The notes under the pieces were generated by a model. The model did no database searches, had not been told where the DNA came from, and saw nothing but the letters and a program-made list of their open reading frames with translations. This document shows, piece by piece, positions 20,299 through 32,567 of a stretch of DNA of 64,000 nucleotides. Source of the DNA: Penicillium oxalicum. Its lineage: Eukaryota > Ascomycota > Eurotiomycetes > Eurotiales > Aspergillaceae. The position numbers and the translations under genes are program-made. Each line of letters begins with the position of its first letter. The stretch's first letter is position 1. The DNA lies in the NCBI RefSeq assembly GCF_001723175.1, contig NC_064651.1, positions 1-64,000 of the forward strand, given 5' to 3'.

Positions 20299-22291
20299 AT
20301 GATTTTCAAGTCCCAGCAACCTGCAATCTCTGGTAAGTGAGTCTCTACTTGCTCATAAAACCATGATGCGCGAAGCTGCTAGTTTGCCACACAAGACCTT
20401 TTCGCTGATGCCTTCAAGTACCCGAGAACATTACCATCTGGGATTGGCTTTTTGAGTCGCCCGCTTCACCTTTGAGTCAAGACGGAGGCTTGCATTCTGG
20501 GGGTTTCACAAATGCAGCAACCAATGAGAGAATTGCATATGATCAAGTAAAGGATTATGCGGTCAAGATTTCAACTGCATTGGAGCAGAAGTTTGGAATC
20601 TCAAAGGGAGATGTAGTGGCTCTCTTTAGTCCGAATACTGTGTGGTATCCTGTTGCCATGTTCGCTACGAACCGCATTGGTATTGAGCCCTCGCATTTCA
20701 CTGTGGACACGTTTCCAATGAAGTGGGTCTAACTATCTCAATAGGTGGGATAGTTTCGGGGGCGTCGCCGGCCTACAACGTCGAAGAGATGACGTTTGCG
20801 CTTCGCACTGCCCAAGCCAAGGTTCTCATGACTGCTGCGACGTCTCTATCTGTAGCAGTTCCAGCTGCCAGGAATGCTGGTATTCCCCAAGACCGCATTG
20901 TTCTTCTGGAAGGGAAGCAGGAGGGGTTTACGTCCATTCAAGACCTCGTTATCTTTGGGGCCAGTTTGGGAGCGCACCGTCAAGCTGCACCCTTGACGAT
21001 TCCTCTAGGACAGACCAACAAAGACCTTTGCGGCTTTTTGAGCTTCAGCAGCGGGACAACTGGTTTACCGAAAGCTGTAAGGAAATGTCCAGTCATAGGG
21101 ACAACCTTCTTGAGCTTATCATTAATCGACTGTCTAGGTTATGATTGCTCACCACAACGTGATTGCTCAAAGTATGCAAGTTGAGCAGATTACGCCCAAA
21201 GAGAACAAAAAAGTCCTTGCCGTACTGCCGTTATTCCATAGTCAGTTGAAATTCAATATACTTCCCCCGCTGCTCAAGACAACTGATTGCTGATGATCAA
21301 AGTCACTGGCCTGGTCCATCAAATGCACCTCCCAGTATTTCGAAACGCCGAGGTTTACATGCTACCTGCATTCACGATGAAAGCCATGCTAGATACGGTT
21401 GTTCAATACCAGATCGCAGAGCTATTACTTGTTCCACCGATTCTGATCAGACTGCTTCGGGATCCGATCGTCAGGGAGTTTGACCTCTCCCATATTCGGA
21501 GGTTTTCATCAGGCGCAGCGCCGCTGTCTTCCGAGGTCATACAAGAGCTTCAGCGTCGATTCCCCAATACCGGCTTCAAGCAGGGTTACGGAATGACCGA
21601 GTCATGCAGCTGTATAACGGCGCACCCCATCGAGAAATCTACTTACAAGTATGCGCATTGCGGCGGGACCATCGTCGCGAACACCGAGGTGAAGATCGTC
21701 GACCCCGACACAGGCAAGGAGCTTGGCTACAATGAACCCGGCGAGATATTGGCACGAGGCCCTCAGATCGTCATGGGCTACTTGAACAACGAAAAGGCAA
21801 CTGCAGAGACTTTCGACAGCGAAGGATGGCTACACACCGGGGACGTGGGGTTCATCGATGAGGAAGGCTTGATCACCATCACTGACCGGATCAAGGAAAT
21901 GATCAAAGTCAAAGGAATCGCCGTTGCCCCCGCTGAGATTGAAGATCTGCTACTAGGACATCCGGACGTGGAAGACGTGGCTGTTGGCCCCATTCCAGAT
22001 GACTACACAGGCCAGCGCCCCAAAGCGTACGTGGTCCTGAAGCCGGGCCTTTGCCAGGGAATGGATCGAGGAGCCATTATGGAGCGCTTGCAAAAGCTCA
22101 TGGCCTATGTGCGTGACAATAAAGTGCGCCACAAGTGGGTCACGGAGGTCGAAATAGTGGATGAAATACCGAAGAGCGCGAGCGGGAAGATACTGCGTCG
22201 TATGCTGAGGACCCTGGAGACACGGGACCGCAACGACAGCGATCGAATGATAGTAACCCAACAGGAAATGAAGTCGAAGTCGAAGCTGTAA
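20299..22291 (+). CDS. 4-coumarate-CoA-ligase-like acyl-CoA synthetase, peroxisomal
   Basis: Five exons: 20299-20332, 20419-20679, 20745-21076, 21138-21240, 21303-22291; 572 aa. Exon 1 is only 34 bases; its join gives SVPENITIWDWLFES. Adenylation (ANL) motifs are all present: the P-loop SFSSGTTGLPKAV, YGMTESC, the hinge GWLHTGDVGFIDEEGLITIT followed by DRIKEMIKVKG, and the catalytic-lysine motif PKSASGKILRR. The protein ends in Ser-Lys-Leu, a PTS1 signal, so it should act in peroxisomes. It activates a carboxylic acid (aryl or medium/long acyl) to its CoA thioester through an acyl-adenylate. The exact substrate is not readable. It is divergent from a hydroxyacyl-CoA dehydratase gene, which may supply or consume related thioesters. 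Confidence 0.93.
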
Positions 22292-23519
22292 CGTGGGGTG
22301 GGAGAGAGCGATTTCAAATTGAATGAATCATTTTTGACTGATATGTCTTAATACGCATTCTTTGCGACCCTCGCCTCCGGTTTGTGTGTTCAATTTAGTC
22401 TGCACCAGAACTCAATCGATCGCGTTTAGGACCTTAAGATTCAAGATGAGTATACGGGAGGACCGGTCTGACAATGTTCTTTTTTTAGAAGAATAACATT
22501 ACCTGCATTCTGACAAAGGTATTTTTTCCGTCAATCTCATCCATTGCCAGCGGCTATCTACGATACTACGCAGGTACCCTTGGGGTCGCACCACAAGTCA
22601 GCGAGTTGCCTCATTGGAAGATTGGTATCCGAGCATTTGAGTATTAGTTTAAGGTCTGTTACAAAGAGCGGAATACCAGAGCCTAAGATCGAAAAAGTAT
22701 TTGCAACACAAGGGGACGGACAGGCATTGTATTCACTTTCTCATCAGCCCTAGGTGATACCCAGCACTTCTTGGGCAGGTGACGATCCCCAAGCCTTCTT
22801 GCAATGACCACATTCATCGGCCCAAACAGAACTGAACGGTCGCCAGTGGCTAAAGTCTCGTGTATTACCGTTTCCTCTCCTTGCTCTTCTCTCTTCCTTT
22901 GATTGGCCAAAGCGGTCAGGGTTGCTTCAGAAAACATGAAACAATTTGGCCCCAATCGCCTGTTCATCTTCCCATTGCAGATCTTTGTAACGGCCCCAGA
23001 GGCAAAGAAGTACTGTCATCTTTAATCTCGTTCCTCGATGACGACTCGGTCAAATCCTCCAGTTCAGGAGTAAAGTGCAAATTCTCAGGCCCAACAGCGA
23101 GTTCGGCCCCAGATGTGCGCGTTTCACAATCTTCCTGTTGTCTATAGACATCGGTTGATCATCTTCACTGAAACATCGCGTTGCTTGCGTGGACCCCAAC
23201 GCCACACTGTTGCGGCCAACCAAAGACCGCACTTCCTGTGGTATCTACGACTTACAAGAGGGAAAGACCTAGCAAAGACATATGGGATCGATTCTGTCAT
23301 GACTTTCCGCTACCAACTATTCACAGACACCCTTTGCATGGGAATCGCCCGCGCATCGATCATCCGTCGATCACCAGTTTCTTAAAATGGCGACAGTGTG
23401 AAAGAAACCCCTCTCGAATACGTATAAATGGATGGGAAAACCGCAGGACATTTTTCGATACCAACACCATCAATTTCCCTTTTACCTGTTCTCATCTATT
23501 ACCTTACGCTTTGCCCTCA
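22292..23519. other. Intergenic 1.2 kb, no gene seen
   Basis: 3' side of the acyl-CoA ligase and promoter of the chitosanase gene. Only short ORFs without recognisable family. Confidence 0.55.
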
Positions 23520-24821
23520 ATGCATACCCCGGTGTTTTTATTTCTGGCGCTTGCTGGGCTATCTCCGGCATACGAACTGCCATCGCATCTGAAAGAACTA
23601 TACCAAACCCACAAGGTACTGTGACCTACCTCGCCACCGAGAGAATCAACCAGCTGACCTGTTTCTGACTGCCTGCAGAGCGCGAAGTGCAACAAAGTTC
23701 TCCAGGGAAAATTCAGTGATGGTGCCTCTGGTAAAAGCGATGTGGCCTACTGTGGAGATATTCCGGGCGCAATCTTCCTGCACTCCAGCTCGAACGGTGG
23801 CACATACGCTGATATGGACATCGACTGTGATGGAGCGAACAATAGCGCTGGCGCATGCTCCAACGATCCCAGCGGACAAGGACAGACAGCGTTCAAGGAC
23901 GATGTCAAGGAGTTTGGCATTTCTGACTTGAACGCGAATGTTCACCCCTACGTGGTCTTTGGAAATGAGGACGGAAATCCTAAATTTGACCCAAAGAAGT
24001 ACGGCATGGAGCCGCTCAGTGTGATGGCTGTTGTCTGTAACGGCCAACTGGTTAGTTGACAGCCCTAAACCTTTCGTTTCCAGTTGATCTTCTAACGTGA
24101 GAGTGACCAGCACTACGGCATCTGGGGAGATACCAATGGGGGCCACGTAACGGGAGAATCGTCTCTGTCCATGGCAAAGCTCTGCTTCCCAGGCGAAAAG
24201 CTAGATGGTGATAGCGGTCACTCGAAGAAAGATGTCATGTACATCGGATTCACCAGCAAAGATGCCGTTCCCGGGAAAAAGGCGGATTGGCATGCCAAAG
24301 ACGGACACACTTTCGAGAAGAGCATCAAATCCATCGGGGACAGCCTGGTTGCCAAGCTCGGCAAGTCCACCGGAAGCTCTCAATCGGATGATGTGAGGAG
24401 GGAACAAGCCCACCATCATCCAAGCCACACACCAACGACCTTGACGACCAAGGCATCGAGCCGTCGCCCTCACAGTCACACTCCCACGACAACTCCCAAG
24501 ACGCCCGTCACTCGCACCTCGAGCCACCGCATTCACACCCACTCTACATCCGTTGTTCAGTCATCGAGTCATCGACCTCACACACCTCACACACCTCACA
24601 CACCTCACACACCTCACACACCTCACACACCTCACACACCTCACACACCTCACACACCTCACACACCTCACACACCTCACACACCTCACACACCTCACAC
24701 ACCTCACACACCTCACACACCTCACACACCTCACACACCTCACACACCTCACACACCTCACACCCCCGTGCCCATCACCTCGAGCAATGTCGTTTCATCT
24801 GCGAGAGCTACTCCCTATTAA
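23520..24821 (+). CDS. Secreted GH75 chitosanase with (His-Thr-Pro)n tail
   Basis: Three exons: 23520-23615, 23679-24050, 24111-24821; 392 aa. Residues 1-17 form a signal peptide. The GH75 catalytic domain spans about residues 33-250, with the conserved acidic core [10 protein letters not shown] (residues 76-84), HPYVVFGNE (Glu129) and [11 protein letters not shown]. The family hydrolyses beta-1,4 links in chitosan, an endo attack outside the cell. After the domain comes a Ser/Thr/His/Pro-rich region and then a perfect tripeptide repeat (residues about 312-371), which is a likely O-glycosylated, possibly metal-binding or wall-retained tail. Most GH75 enzymes end soon after the catalytic domain, so the tail is unusual. 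The hexose transporter gene lies downstream on the opposite strand. Confidence 0.92.
24576..24755. repeat. 20 perfect copies of a 9-nt repeat (His-Thr-Pro)
   Basis: The unit cctcacaca is repeated 20 times without a single mismatch, followed by a partial unit. It lies in frame inside the chitosanase gene. Perfect identity at synonymous positions indicates very recent expansion. The unit stays open in every plus frame and in two minus frames, which produces long spurious ORFs. Confidence 0.95.
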
Positions 24822-25418
24822 AAGTTCCGAGTCTAGTACCTTGGCTCGATCATGTTCATCGACGCACTTCCCCGGCATGAAAATAGTTTCCTGCCCTTTC
24901 CTTCTGTCCAATGTGACTTTAGATTACACTGCTATTGCAAGTCGTTTGGCATCTTGTGTACTTTACGGAGAGTATGCCGCTTGCTTTGATCATTGTTTAG
25001 ATTCAAATTTATTCGATTATCATCCACAAGCCCAATTAAAACCAGATACGATAGAGGTAAGCAACGGCGCTCGATCGCTGTCAACAGCCGCACTCAGAAG
25101 CGTAGAATGATTCATTTTTAATATTCATCGAAAGAGACGAGCACAAAGATATGCACAAGATTCAAGATGTTGTAGATCTCGAATTCATGACGTTCATCAA
25201 AAGCCAGCACAAATTCTATGTATAACCTCCATGCGCCCCTGCCAGTCCAGTGGCCGTAGACCATCATATGACAACGCCTAAAATGCAGACAGAGAATTCA
25301 AAAAGACAAACAGTATCCGGTAAGGGAAAAAGAAACCCAAAAGATGAAGTGAATTTGATGAAAGAAGGAGGGCAAAGATAGCCCAGAGGCAAGGACTGGC
25401 ACAGCCATGATTGATCGC
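24822..25418. other. Intergenic between convergent genes, nothing seen
   Basis: 3' ends of the chitosanase (plus) and the hexose transporter (minus) meet here. AT-rich, no supported ORF. Confidence 0.6.
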
Positions 25419-27168
25419 TCAGGCGTTCTCGGCGTGGTACATTTCTTGCTCCTTGCGACCATGAGGCGCCTCCTCGGGCTGCCACTCCGAGTTCTGGTGG
25501 GGCAGCTCATAGTTGCTGCTCTTCCAGGGAGCAACTTTGTGGACATACATGTAGTCAAGTTCCTCGAGGGTGCGACCTTTGCCCTCGATCACAAAGAAGT
25601 AAATAACGAAGATACCAGCGAGCAGGCAGCCGGCGAAGACGTAACCGTAGGCGAAATCGATCGAGCTGGTGATGAAAGGCGTAAAGAACGAGATGAGGAA
25701 GTTCCACGCCCAGTTCGAGGCGGTCGCCAGGGCCATGCCCTTGGCGCGATACTTGGACGGGAACAGCTCGGCAACAATGGCCCAGACCATAGGGCCCCAC
25801 GTCATAGCATAAGCGGCGATGAAGAGGCAGGTCACAACAATCATGCCTTTGCCTACACCGGGTGTGTTCTCGGGATTGTTGACGTCGAGCGCAAAATGAC
25901 CCAGCGAAGCGAAAATCATGAACATGACAAACATCCACGCTGCACCGACCATGAGAGACTTGCGCCGACCAAAGTTCTCGACAACGTAGAGTCCTCCGAA
26001 GGTTGTGCCGAAATTAACAGCGCCTAGGATGACCTGGGTAATGAAGCTGTCTGAAATACCGGCACCTTGGAAGATAGTCGTACCCTGAATGTGATGGAAC
26101 GTGATTAGCAGCTGTAAATGTGGCAAAGGATGGTCGACGCTCAAGACGTATCAAGACACTCACGTAGTAGAAAAAGTAGTTGGCACCAGTGAGCTGCTGC
26201 AGACTCTGCAGGGCCATACCAAGGGCGATTCGGTAGAACATCCGGGGGGCAGTGATGAACTCGTGCCATGCTTGGTCTTCGGACTCCTTTTCAAATTGCT
26301 CGCGGATCTCCTCAAGCTCCTCGAGAATCCGCACGTGGTTTTCCGGCACACCGTATAACTTGGCCAATGTGCTCTGGGCCCGCTCGACCTTCCCATGGCG
26401 GAAGTCGTAGCGGGGACTCTCAGGGAAGAAGACCATGCCACCTCCCAAAATCAAGGCGAAGAGGAATGTCAGACCTAGGGTGATGCGCCACTGGGCTGTC
26501 CCGTCCATGGTATGAGTGCCCAAGTTAATGCAGTAGGCGAGGAAGATGCCCAGCGTGACGAAGAGCTGATAGCAACAGATCATAGCACCACGAATGTGTC
26601 GAGGGGCGCTCTCACCCTGATACATAGGAACGAGCAAGGAGCAGCCACCTACACCAAGGCCAGTCACCCAACGACCCACAACCATCTGCCACCAGTGGCC
26701 CGAAGGTGAGGAGATCTGAACGATCAATCCAATGTTGAGAACGATGCACCAGATTGTAATGGACCATTTCCGGCCCAAGAAGTCCGCCACGGGGGCAGCA
26801 CACAGGGCACCAATCAAAGTTCCAATAGAGAGCAAGCCGACAATCAGCCCTGACCGAGTGTCACTGAATTCGTACTTTCCATTTGCCTTCAACTCGCCAT
26901 ACCGTTGCAGGTAGTTGTCCATCTCCTGGAATCCAGAAATCTGGCCAGTGTCATAACCAAAGAGCAGTCCACCCATTGACACAAAGAGCGCCATCACCAA
27001 GGACCGAGCGGTCAGTCGAGGGATAGGCGTGTCTACACCGGTCACGGGACGGAGAGGCTTCCCCGGTGTCGAGTTATCTGACATCGAGACGCCCGCACTA
27101 GAGAAGGCACTGGAGTTCCCCGCCGGGGTGATACCCTCCCCATGATACGCACTTGACTCGTGACCCAT
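25419..27168 (-). CDS. MFS hexose transporter
   Basis: Two exons on the minus strand, 27168-26164 and 26084-25419; 556 aa. Twelve-helix sugar porter of the major facilitator superfamily. Signatures seen: FGYDTGQISGFQ in helix 1, DFLGRKWS in the first cytoplasmic loop, PMYQGESAPRHIRG, FFPESPRY at the end of helix 6, QSLQQLTGANYFFYYGTTIF in helix 7 (rebuilt across the intron), ENFGRRKS, and AELFPSKYRAKGMALATASN in helix 10. The QQLTGANYFFYYG form is typical of fungal glucose/hexose uptake carriers of the Hxt/high-affinity group. It acts in the plasma membrane. It could import sugars released by nearby hydrolases, though chitosan yields glucosamine rather than glucose. Confidence 0.93.
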
Positions 27169-29924
27169 TTTATGCGGTTGAAGTTGAGCGAGGGCGGAGC
27201 TGACACTCTAAGGGGATATCCGTAAAGTAACTTTGAATCCCAAGTTGCCTGAGCTTCTTTAGAGCCGGAGGGTAGAGTATGTAACGAGAGATAAGTTATG
27301 TTCGACAGACAGAAAGAGTATGTAAAAGTCAAGATTAAAGAGGGAAAGGAGTGACAATGGTCGTCGAGGTTGAGAAGAAAAATTGACGTCCTCGAAGCGA
27401 CCTGGCAGGACGACGGTGCCCTTTTGTAAGACGCCGATTCCAACATCAACTCCTCAATTTGCCCACACCACGACGTTCCAGAAACTTGCGGTGCAAAGTC
27501 TGTTGTCCCCAGAGATCTTTCTCATTCGTGGGGAGACACTGTTCTGTGGACCGAACACTGGGGGAGAGCCACTGCACGGCGACATAATTCCTTCCACCCC
27601 CGGAGTGCCGGCTCGCCTAGCGAGACAATGACGACGCTCAACAACGACGACTTGTCTTCAGACCCCCGGACGAGGGTTATTCGCGCATACGGGGAAGTGG
27701 GAACCCACTTTGGAAGAAGCACCTGCCCCGAGAAGTCCAATGCCGAGATAGATTCGTCAGAGGATGGTTCCGGACGAAACAAGACCAAATCAAGTGTGCC
27801 TTTGGGACAGGCGCTCCATTTCGGCGTTGAAAATGCGCACCGATTGGATGACGTGTTGGAAACCAAATTCTGTGGCTGGTATGATTGGCTAGTGGTGTCT
27901 CGTCCCTTTCGTTTGTCATTATTTCCTTCGGTTGAGCCAGAGGTGGCGAGCGGTGCCTTGCATGGTGGCCGTGCCGAGCGATGACGTGACTCGGCTTCGG
28001 CATCGTCGGTCTCGATCGGCTCGACGGTCGGGAATGTCACGGGAAATGCTTCACGGTCCCCAGGTTCGTTCGGCCGTAATCGTTCCCGCGGCTCCAGGCC
28101 TCAGAGACACTGCGTTTTACACATTGGTGTAGAGCTGAATTGCCTCGCCATCACAATTGCACACCTTCCAGAGCCGGATTGAAGAATATGAGAATTGATA
28201 CACAACGGAACAGCGGCGACGGAAGCCGTCACTGAATGCCGATATTTTTCCGTGCCGAAGCATCCCGTGTATCCGGGATCTTCACGGACCAACAAACGTC
28301 GCTACATGGCATTAGCCCTGCGCATTCGGCCTCGCTTCCAAATATGAACCACAAATATGATGTCAGGACAAGGTGAAAATTCTGTTCACGGTCTTGGACA
28401 GCGCATCTGGACTGGGCTAAGGCTATGCGGTCGGGTGTGTATGGGGGGCATGAAGGCACCTTCTGTCTGATTTAATCCCCAGTGTGGGAGAGTTGGAACG
28501 GTATACGTATATTCCGAGAGGGAGATACATTACTCAAAGCTTGCAAACTCTGTCCTTTCATCAGTAAAGGATGGCACAGAGTGGATTTCTGGGGCGCGTG
28601 CAGGCACCAACATCAATTCATTGACTGATCCACCTCGCCAACGAGAGCCCCAGGAGCTGTGCGATTGTTCTGATCGCCCCCGATTTCGATGTAAGGCGCT
28701 GCTTGACTCGACATTGTTGTTCTACGTATGTGTTGCTGCAACTCGACTTCATGAAATACCGATAATTTAATATCAGCATATGAAAGTCACGAAGATGATG
28801 ACTGCCCTCCTCGTTTTCCGTCCCTGGCCCACATCAAACGTATCATGGTCTCGAGGAATCTTCAGGTTTTCCAATCGCGGCTCAATCATTTGTGGCGGCG
28901 CCACACCCGCGACTGGTGCCTGACAACGTCACGGAACATAAGCTTCTGGCTTCAAAGCCAAGGTGACTAAGTTGGCCCGTTCTCCTCTGTCAATCCATCT
29001 GGAAAAATTCCACATCACAACCATCAAAGGCTACGAGCTCACCGAAAAGCGGTGGGGGCTGATTCGTTTCCGCCTGGGTCTGATTCATAATTCTCTACTC
29101 ACCCTACTCCCATGAGATACCTGCCTCACAGGTGACCTGGCTCACGCTTACCGTATTTCAAGGTTGAGTCTCGGGCCCCCAACGAAGCCAAGATTGGTTC
29201 AAGTCCTTTCAAGTGAGTTCTCGCGCTTCGACAGTCTGCTCCTCTCCACGTCACGCGTTTGTCTGTTGCGGTTTGCCCCCGTCAGCAGGTGGTCCCGTGA
29301 TTCAAATTCACATTCTACTCCAATCAGATCGTGGACGTCACGGGCCTTCTCCCAAAGTTCGAGACTACTTTCAAGTTCGCGATTCACAACATCCTCGTTA
29401 GATAGCCTTGGATATTCATGACTTTGCATGTGAGGCAAGGCTACTTAAAAAGGGTAGTAATCCCCCCATCCTTCAAAGAATGCTTGCGCCGCCCGCTAGG
29501 GTTGCGCATGACAAATTTCATCCCATGCCCTCTGCAGTTTCAGTTTGAGATAGATAGCAGCCCAAGACATGAGCTGCGGGAAGATGAGCATCTATGAAAA
29601 GCCATGCTTTCCTTGGCAACCAAATCGGATAGTCTGAGGGTAAGCTAGAGCGTGGTATTGGGGACTTGGTTGTAGGCAGTCGGAAGGATACATGGAAGGA
29701 TCGTACGACTATGAAAGAGTGGTCTCTTTGCAGACATTCAAGAGAATATTATTGTCTGGTGCAGCCAAGTCCGGTGGTACGGCGGGCGGCAGCTGCAACA
29801 TACGCAGCATCACTACGGCAGCCCATCGGACCTTATTATGTGATGCGGCTGGGCTGTAACAACCTCCCTTGGCCCCCTTTTCTTCACTCTGCTCATCTCT
29901 CTGGCATTTCCTTTGTCTAGGAGC
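27169..29924. other. Intergenic 2.8 kb, no gene seen
   Basis: Upstream region of the hexose transporter and sequence before a kinase-like relic. ORFs in 27522-28040 and 29164-29440 overlap on both strands and show no family features. A 'tcaagtgagttctcgcgcttcg' type stretch and other CT-rich patches occur but nothing defined. Confidence 0.5.
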
Positions 29925-30603
29925 TCCGGTTTCCTAGGTCCTCGAACCGAACAATTCGCTTTAGACTCCTTATACTACCTCATCAACTACGGCTTTGAGG
30001 TCTATGGAGATCGACGTCTTACCGAGGATCCTAAACAGCATGGACGCAAAGTTGTGGAGTTACTGCAGAACATGCAATTTTTCAAACTTAGATAGTGATC
30101 CGCTAATTGACGACCTTATTACCAAATGTTGGCACAACAAATATGCCACGATTGCGGATTTGGCCGCATACACAGAGACGCTCCTTCCGGGGAGAAGCAA
30201 CTGGAGACTTGCCGAAGCCGAAACAATATCCATCCCGCAATGGCGTATGGTGATAGGCCGTGTCATTCGCGATTTATGGCAACACTTCAGATCTTGGTGG
30301 GTATTCGTGCTTTGTCGCACTAGAGAGGCAATCAAGCCTGAAGATGCTACTGGTAGAGAATCAGATGGCTCTAGCGGTGGTATCGGACCACATAGCTTAG
30401 CAGATTTCTTTTCGAAAAAAAAACTCTTTGTCAGAACCTGGAGAAGCGTGGACTTCTGCAGATGCTTTCTAGGGGAGAGCCTGAGCAACTGGGATTCAGT
30501 CTCGAGTGGTATCGGCATTCCACCAGTTGAAGCAAATAATTCCGGTGCAGATGTCGACCGTGGAGAAATCCAAAGACTTGACTTACAATCAGCAAGGTTG
30601 TAA
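29925..30603 (+). pseudogene. Frameshifted C-terminal relic of a kinase-like protein
   Basis: The frame from about 29925 reads GFLGPRTEQFALDSLYYLIN then GFEVYGDR, HGRKVVELLQNMQFFKL and hits stops at about 30093. One base over, the next frame continues naturally with DSDPLIDDLITKCWHNKYAT and IADLAAYTETLLPGRSNW. Together this matches the C-terminal end of a fungal protein-kinase-like family that is common in subtelomeres. The upstream lobe with ATP-binding and catalytic motifs is absent. So this is a truncated and frameshifted copy, with the break near 30080-30092. The sequence after about 30350 is open to 30603 but not recognisable. The family call rests on memory of similar sequences and is moderate. 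Confidence 0.5.
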
Positions 30604-32567
30604 AGCATATCACCATGAAGATGAGTAAATTAAAACGAAGACTTATGCACAGAGATGAATTTGTGAGTGGTCTTGATTTTGAGGGAAAAAATGAATGTCT
30701 TGTTTGGGAGGCGTGAATGAAAGCGCCCGACGCCGAAGAGTCGTGACCATGTCTAGATAGAGAATACCAGCAGGATATTTAATATTCCGCTTCGTAGACT
30801 TGAGAAGCGGTCTTTCCATGATTTGATGACTCTTCTTCGCGAACGCGCGACTGTCGGTACCGGATCTGCGAGGTGGAAGCTTGGTGGAAGACTCGCTTTG
30901 AGATCCGACCAATGCATCGGGTCCTCTGCGGTCTGGATGTGCGTACGGTCGGACTTTAGAGACGGAGCACGCAGACATCCGGTTCTATCCATCTTTGATC
31001 GATCTATACAATTCTATCTCTCAGAAAGGTTGGACACCTCTTTCCTTTCTGGCCGCCTCCTACCGTAGACCACCCAACTCGACTCGATCACCCTCCGAGC
31101 AGTTTCAGGCAGGATCGACGTCAAATGTGACAATCGAAACCAGCATAGCGCGTGTGTTGTATCTGATCTAGCAAATGCGCAGGCTAAATGACAAGCCCAG
31201 CTTGCTTCATCTCTCTCCTCGTTCTCATCCCTTCATGCGTTGTAGCCAAAGGATGGTGCACTGGGTACAATGAGAGACATCCAAGCGCATGAGACTGTAG
31301 AGGCCAGAGAATAAGGCTTCATCGTGATGTTCGGGCAAAGCCATCTTAAAAAAGAAAAGCACCTCCACGCGTCGGAGACGGTCGACGCGGAACAAGAGTT
31401 CCGGGTGAACCCAGCCCTTTTGGTAAGATCCCATTCACCAGCCTTGGCAACCTTCCCAGACTACCTGCGAGGGAGCTGCCGGACATCCAACGATCATGAA
31501 GATTCCTCGATGAATGCTGGGTAACCTTCACGCCCTCGATGCAGCTCCCCTCTTGCCGTTGGCCGTGTCGGCTACGGACTGGCCAAGTCTGCCGGAGGTG
31601 CGCGCTGTTGATCCACTCGTCTCGATCCTCGATCCGAACCACACGGAGAATATTTCTGCTCTTCATGACTGCCGGCCCCAAGCCGTCACGGGATGAATCT
31701 TTTTCTTCCTTTGCCAGACCAGGCAAGCGTCTGTCCGCCGTCCTTTCCCCGTGTGCCACCGTCGAGGGCGGCTAAGCCGGATCCGACCGATGTCACCCGA
31801 CTGGACCAAAGGAAAATAGAGTGATTGGCCGAGAAGCAGAATGCATGGTGATGTGAGATCCAGTCGACCTGCTAAAACTGTCCAGTCCACTGCATCGAGT
31901 CCCGTGCAGACGAGAGACAGTCACAACCCCGTGGCGATGCGAGACTCCCCTCGAATTCCTCTCGGGCCCTGCCACGGTGGATCCGTGTCAAGTTCCCCCG
32001 CCCCCGTATTTTCGTTTGTGCAGAATTTCCCCAGATTCCACGCTGCAGATTGTCAATCTCATGTTCCCAGAGGTTCTCCTCCCAGCGGTGGTCGATTGGT
32101 GGGCTGGAGATATTCCCGACGGACCGCCCCAGATTCATCAATCTGCGACGGGCGTGGAGGTCCTGCTGCAATTCGTCACAACTCCAGAACTCCATCGATC
32201 CCTGTGCTGCATCAGGCCTTCTCGCCCAAGGAGAGTGGTGGTTGCTCCATCTTGACGCTTTTTGCTCCACTTTAGTTCCTGAAATAACACGGTCGGAAGC
32301 GAGGAAGTCAAGTTGAATGGCGGTCCATCAGCATTGCTATCGTCCACCGGAGCGCAGCATCAGGCGGAATCTCCCCTTTTCCATAACGGGACACCCTCCG
32401 CGTCTGACCCCCCTTGGAGCGATGGATGAAGATGGATGCGAGGCAGCGACTCCTTCTCCGCAAGTGAGGACGCAAAGTATATAAATTGAGTCAATCCGTA
32501 AAAGGAGAGCAATGAAATGACATTGGGATTGACTCAGACGACCGTGTTCTCAATTTCACATTGCCTC
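30604..32567. other. Intergenic 2 kb, promoter of the mannanase
   Basis: Unusually GC-rich for an intergenic stretch, which yields overlapping ORFs on both strands (31346-32347) without family features. A TATA box at 32478 belongs to the mannanase gene. Confidence 0.5.
32478..32485 (+). promoter_or_regulatory. TATA box of the mannanase gene
   Basis: tatataaa 83 bases before the preferred start codon at 32568. An in-frame ATG at 32517 lies only about 32 bases after it, too near the likely transcription start, which supports the later start. Confidence 0.6.

Noticed and set aside
13054..22291. Secondary-metabolite gene cluster built on the methyltransferase, dehydratase and acyl-CoA ligase
   Set aside because: No polyketide, peptide or terpene backbone enzyme and no pathway regulator is present between or beside them, and the genes are spaced by other functions.
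24576..24755. CRISPR-like array
   Set aside because: Direct 9-nt repeats without spacers, inside a eukaryotic coding exon.
24544..24761. Minus-strand Cys-Glu-Val or Cys-Val-Arg repeat ORFs
   Set aside because: They are shadows of the 9-nt repeat inside the chitosanase gene, which has domain and splice support on the plus strand.
25407..26027. 206-codon plus-strand ORF
   Set aside because: Opposite-strand shadow of the hexose transporter exon 2; charged, repetitive composition.
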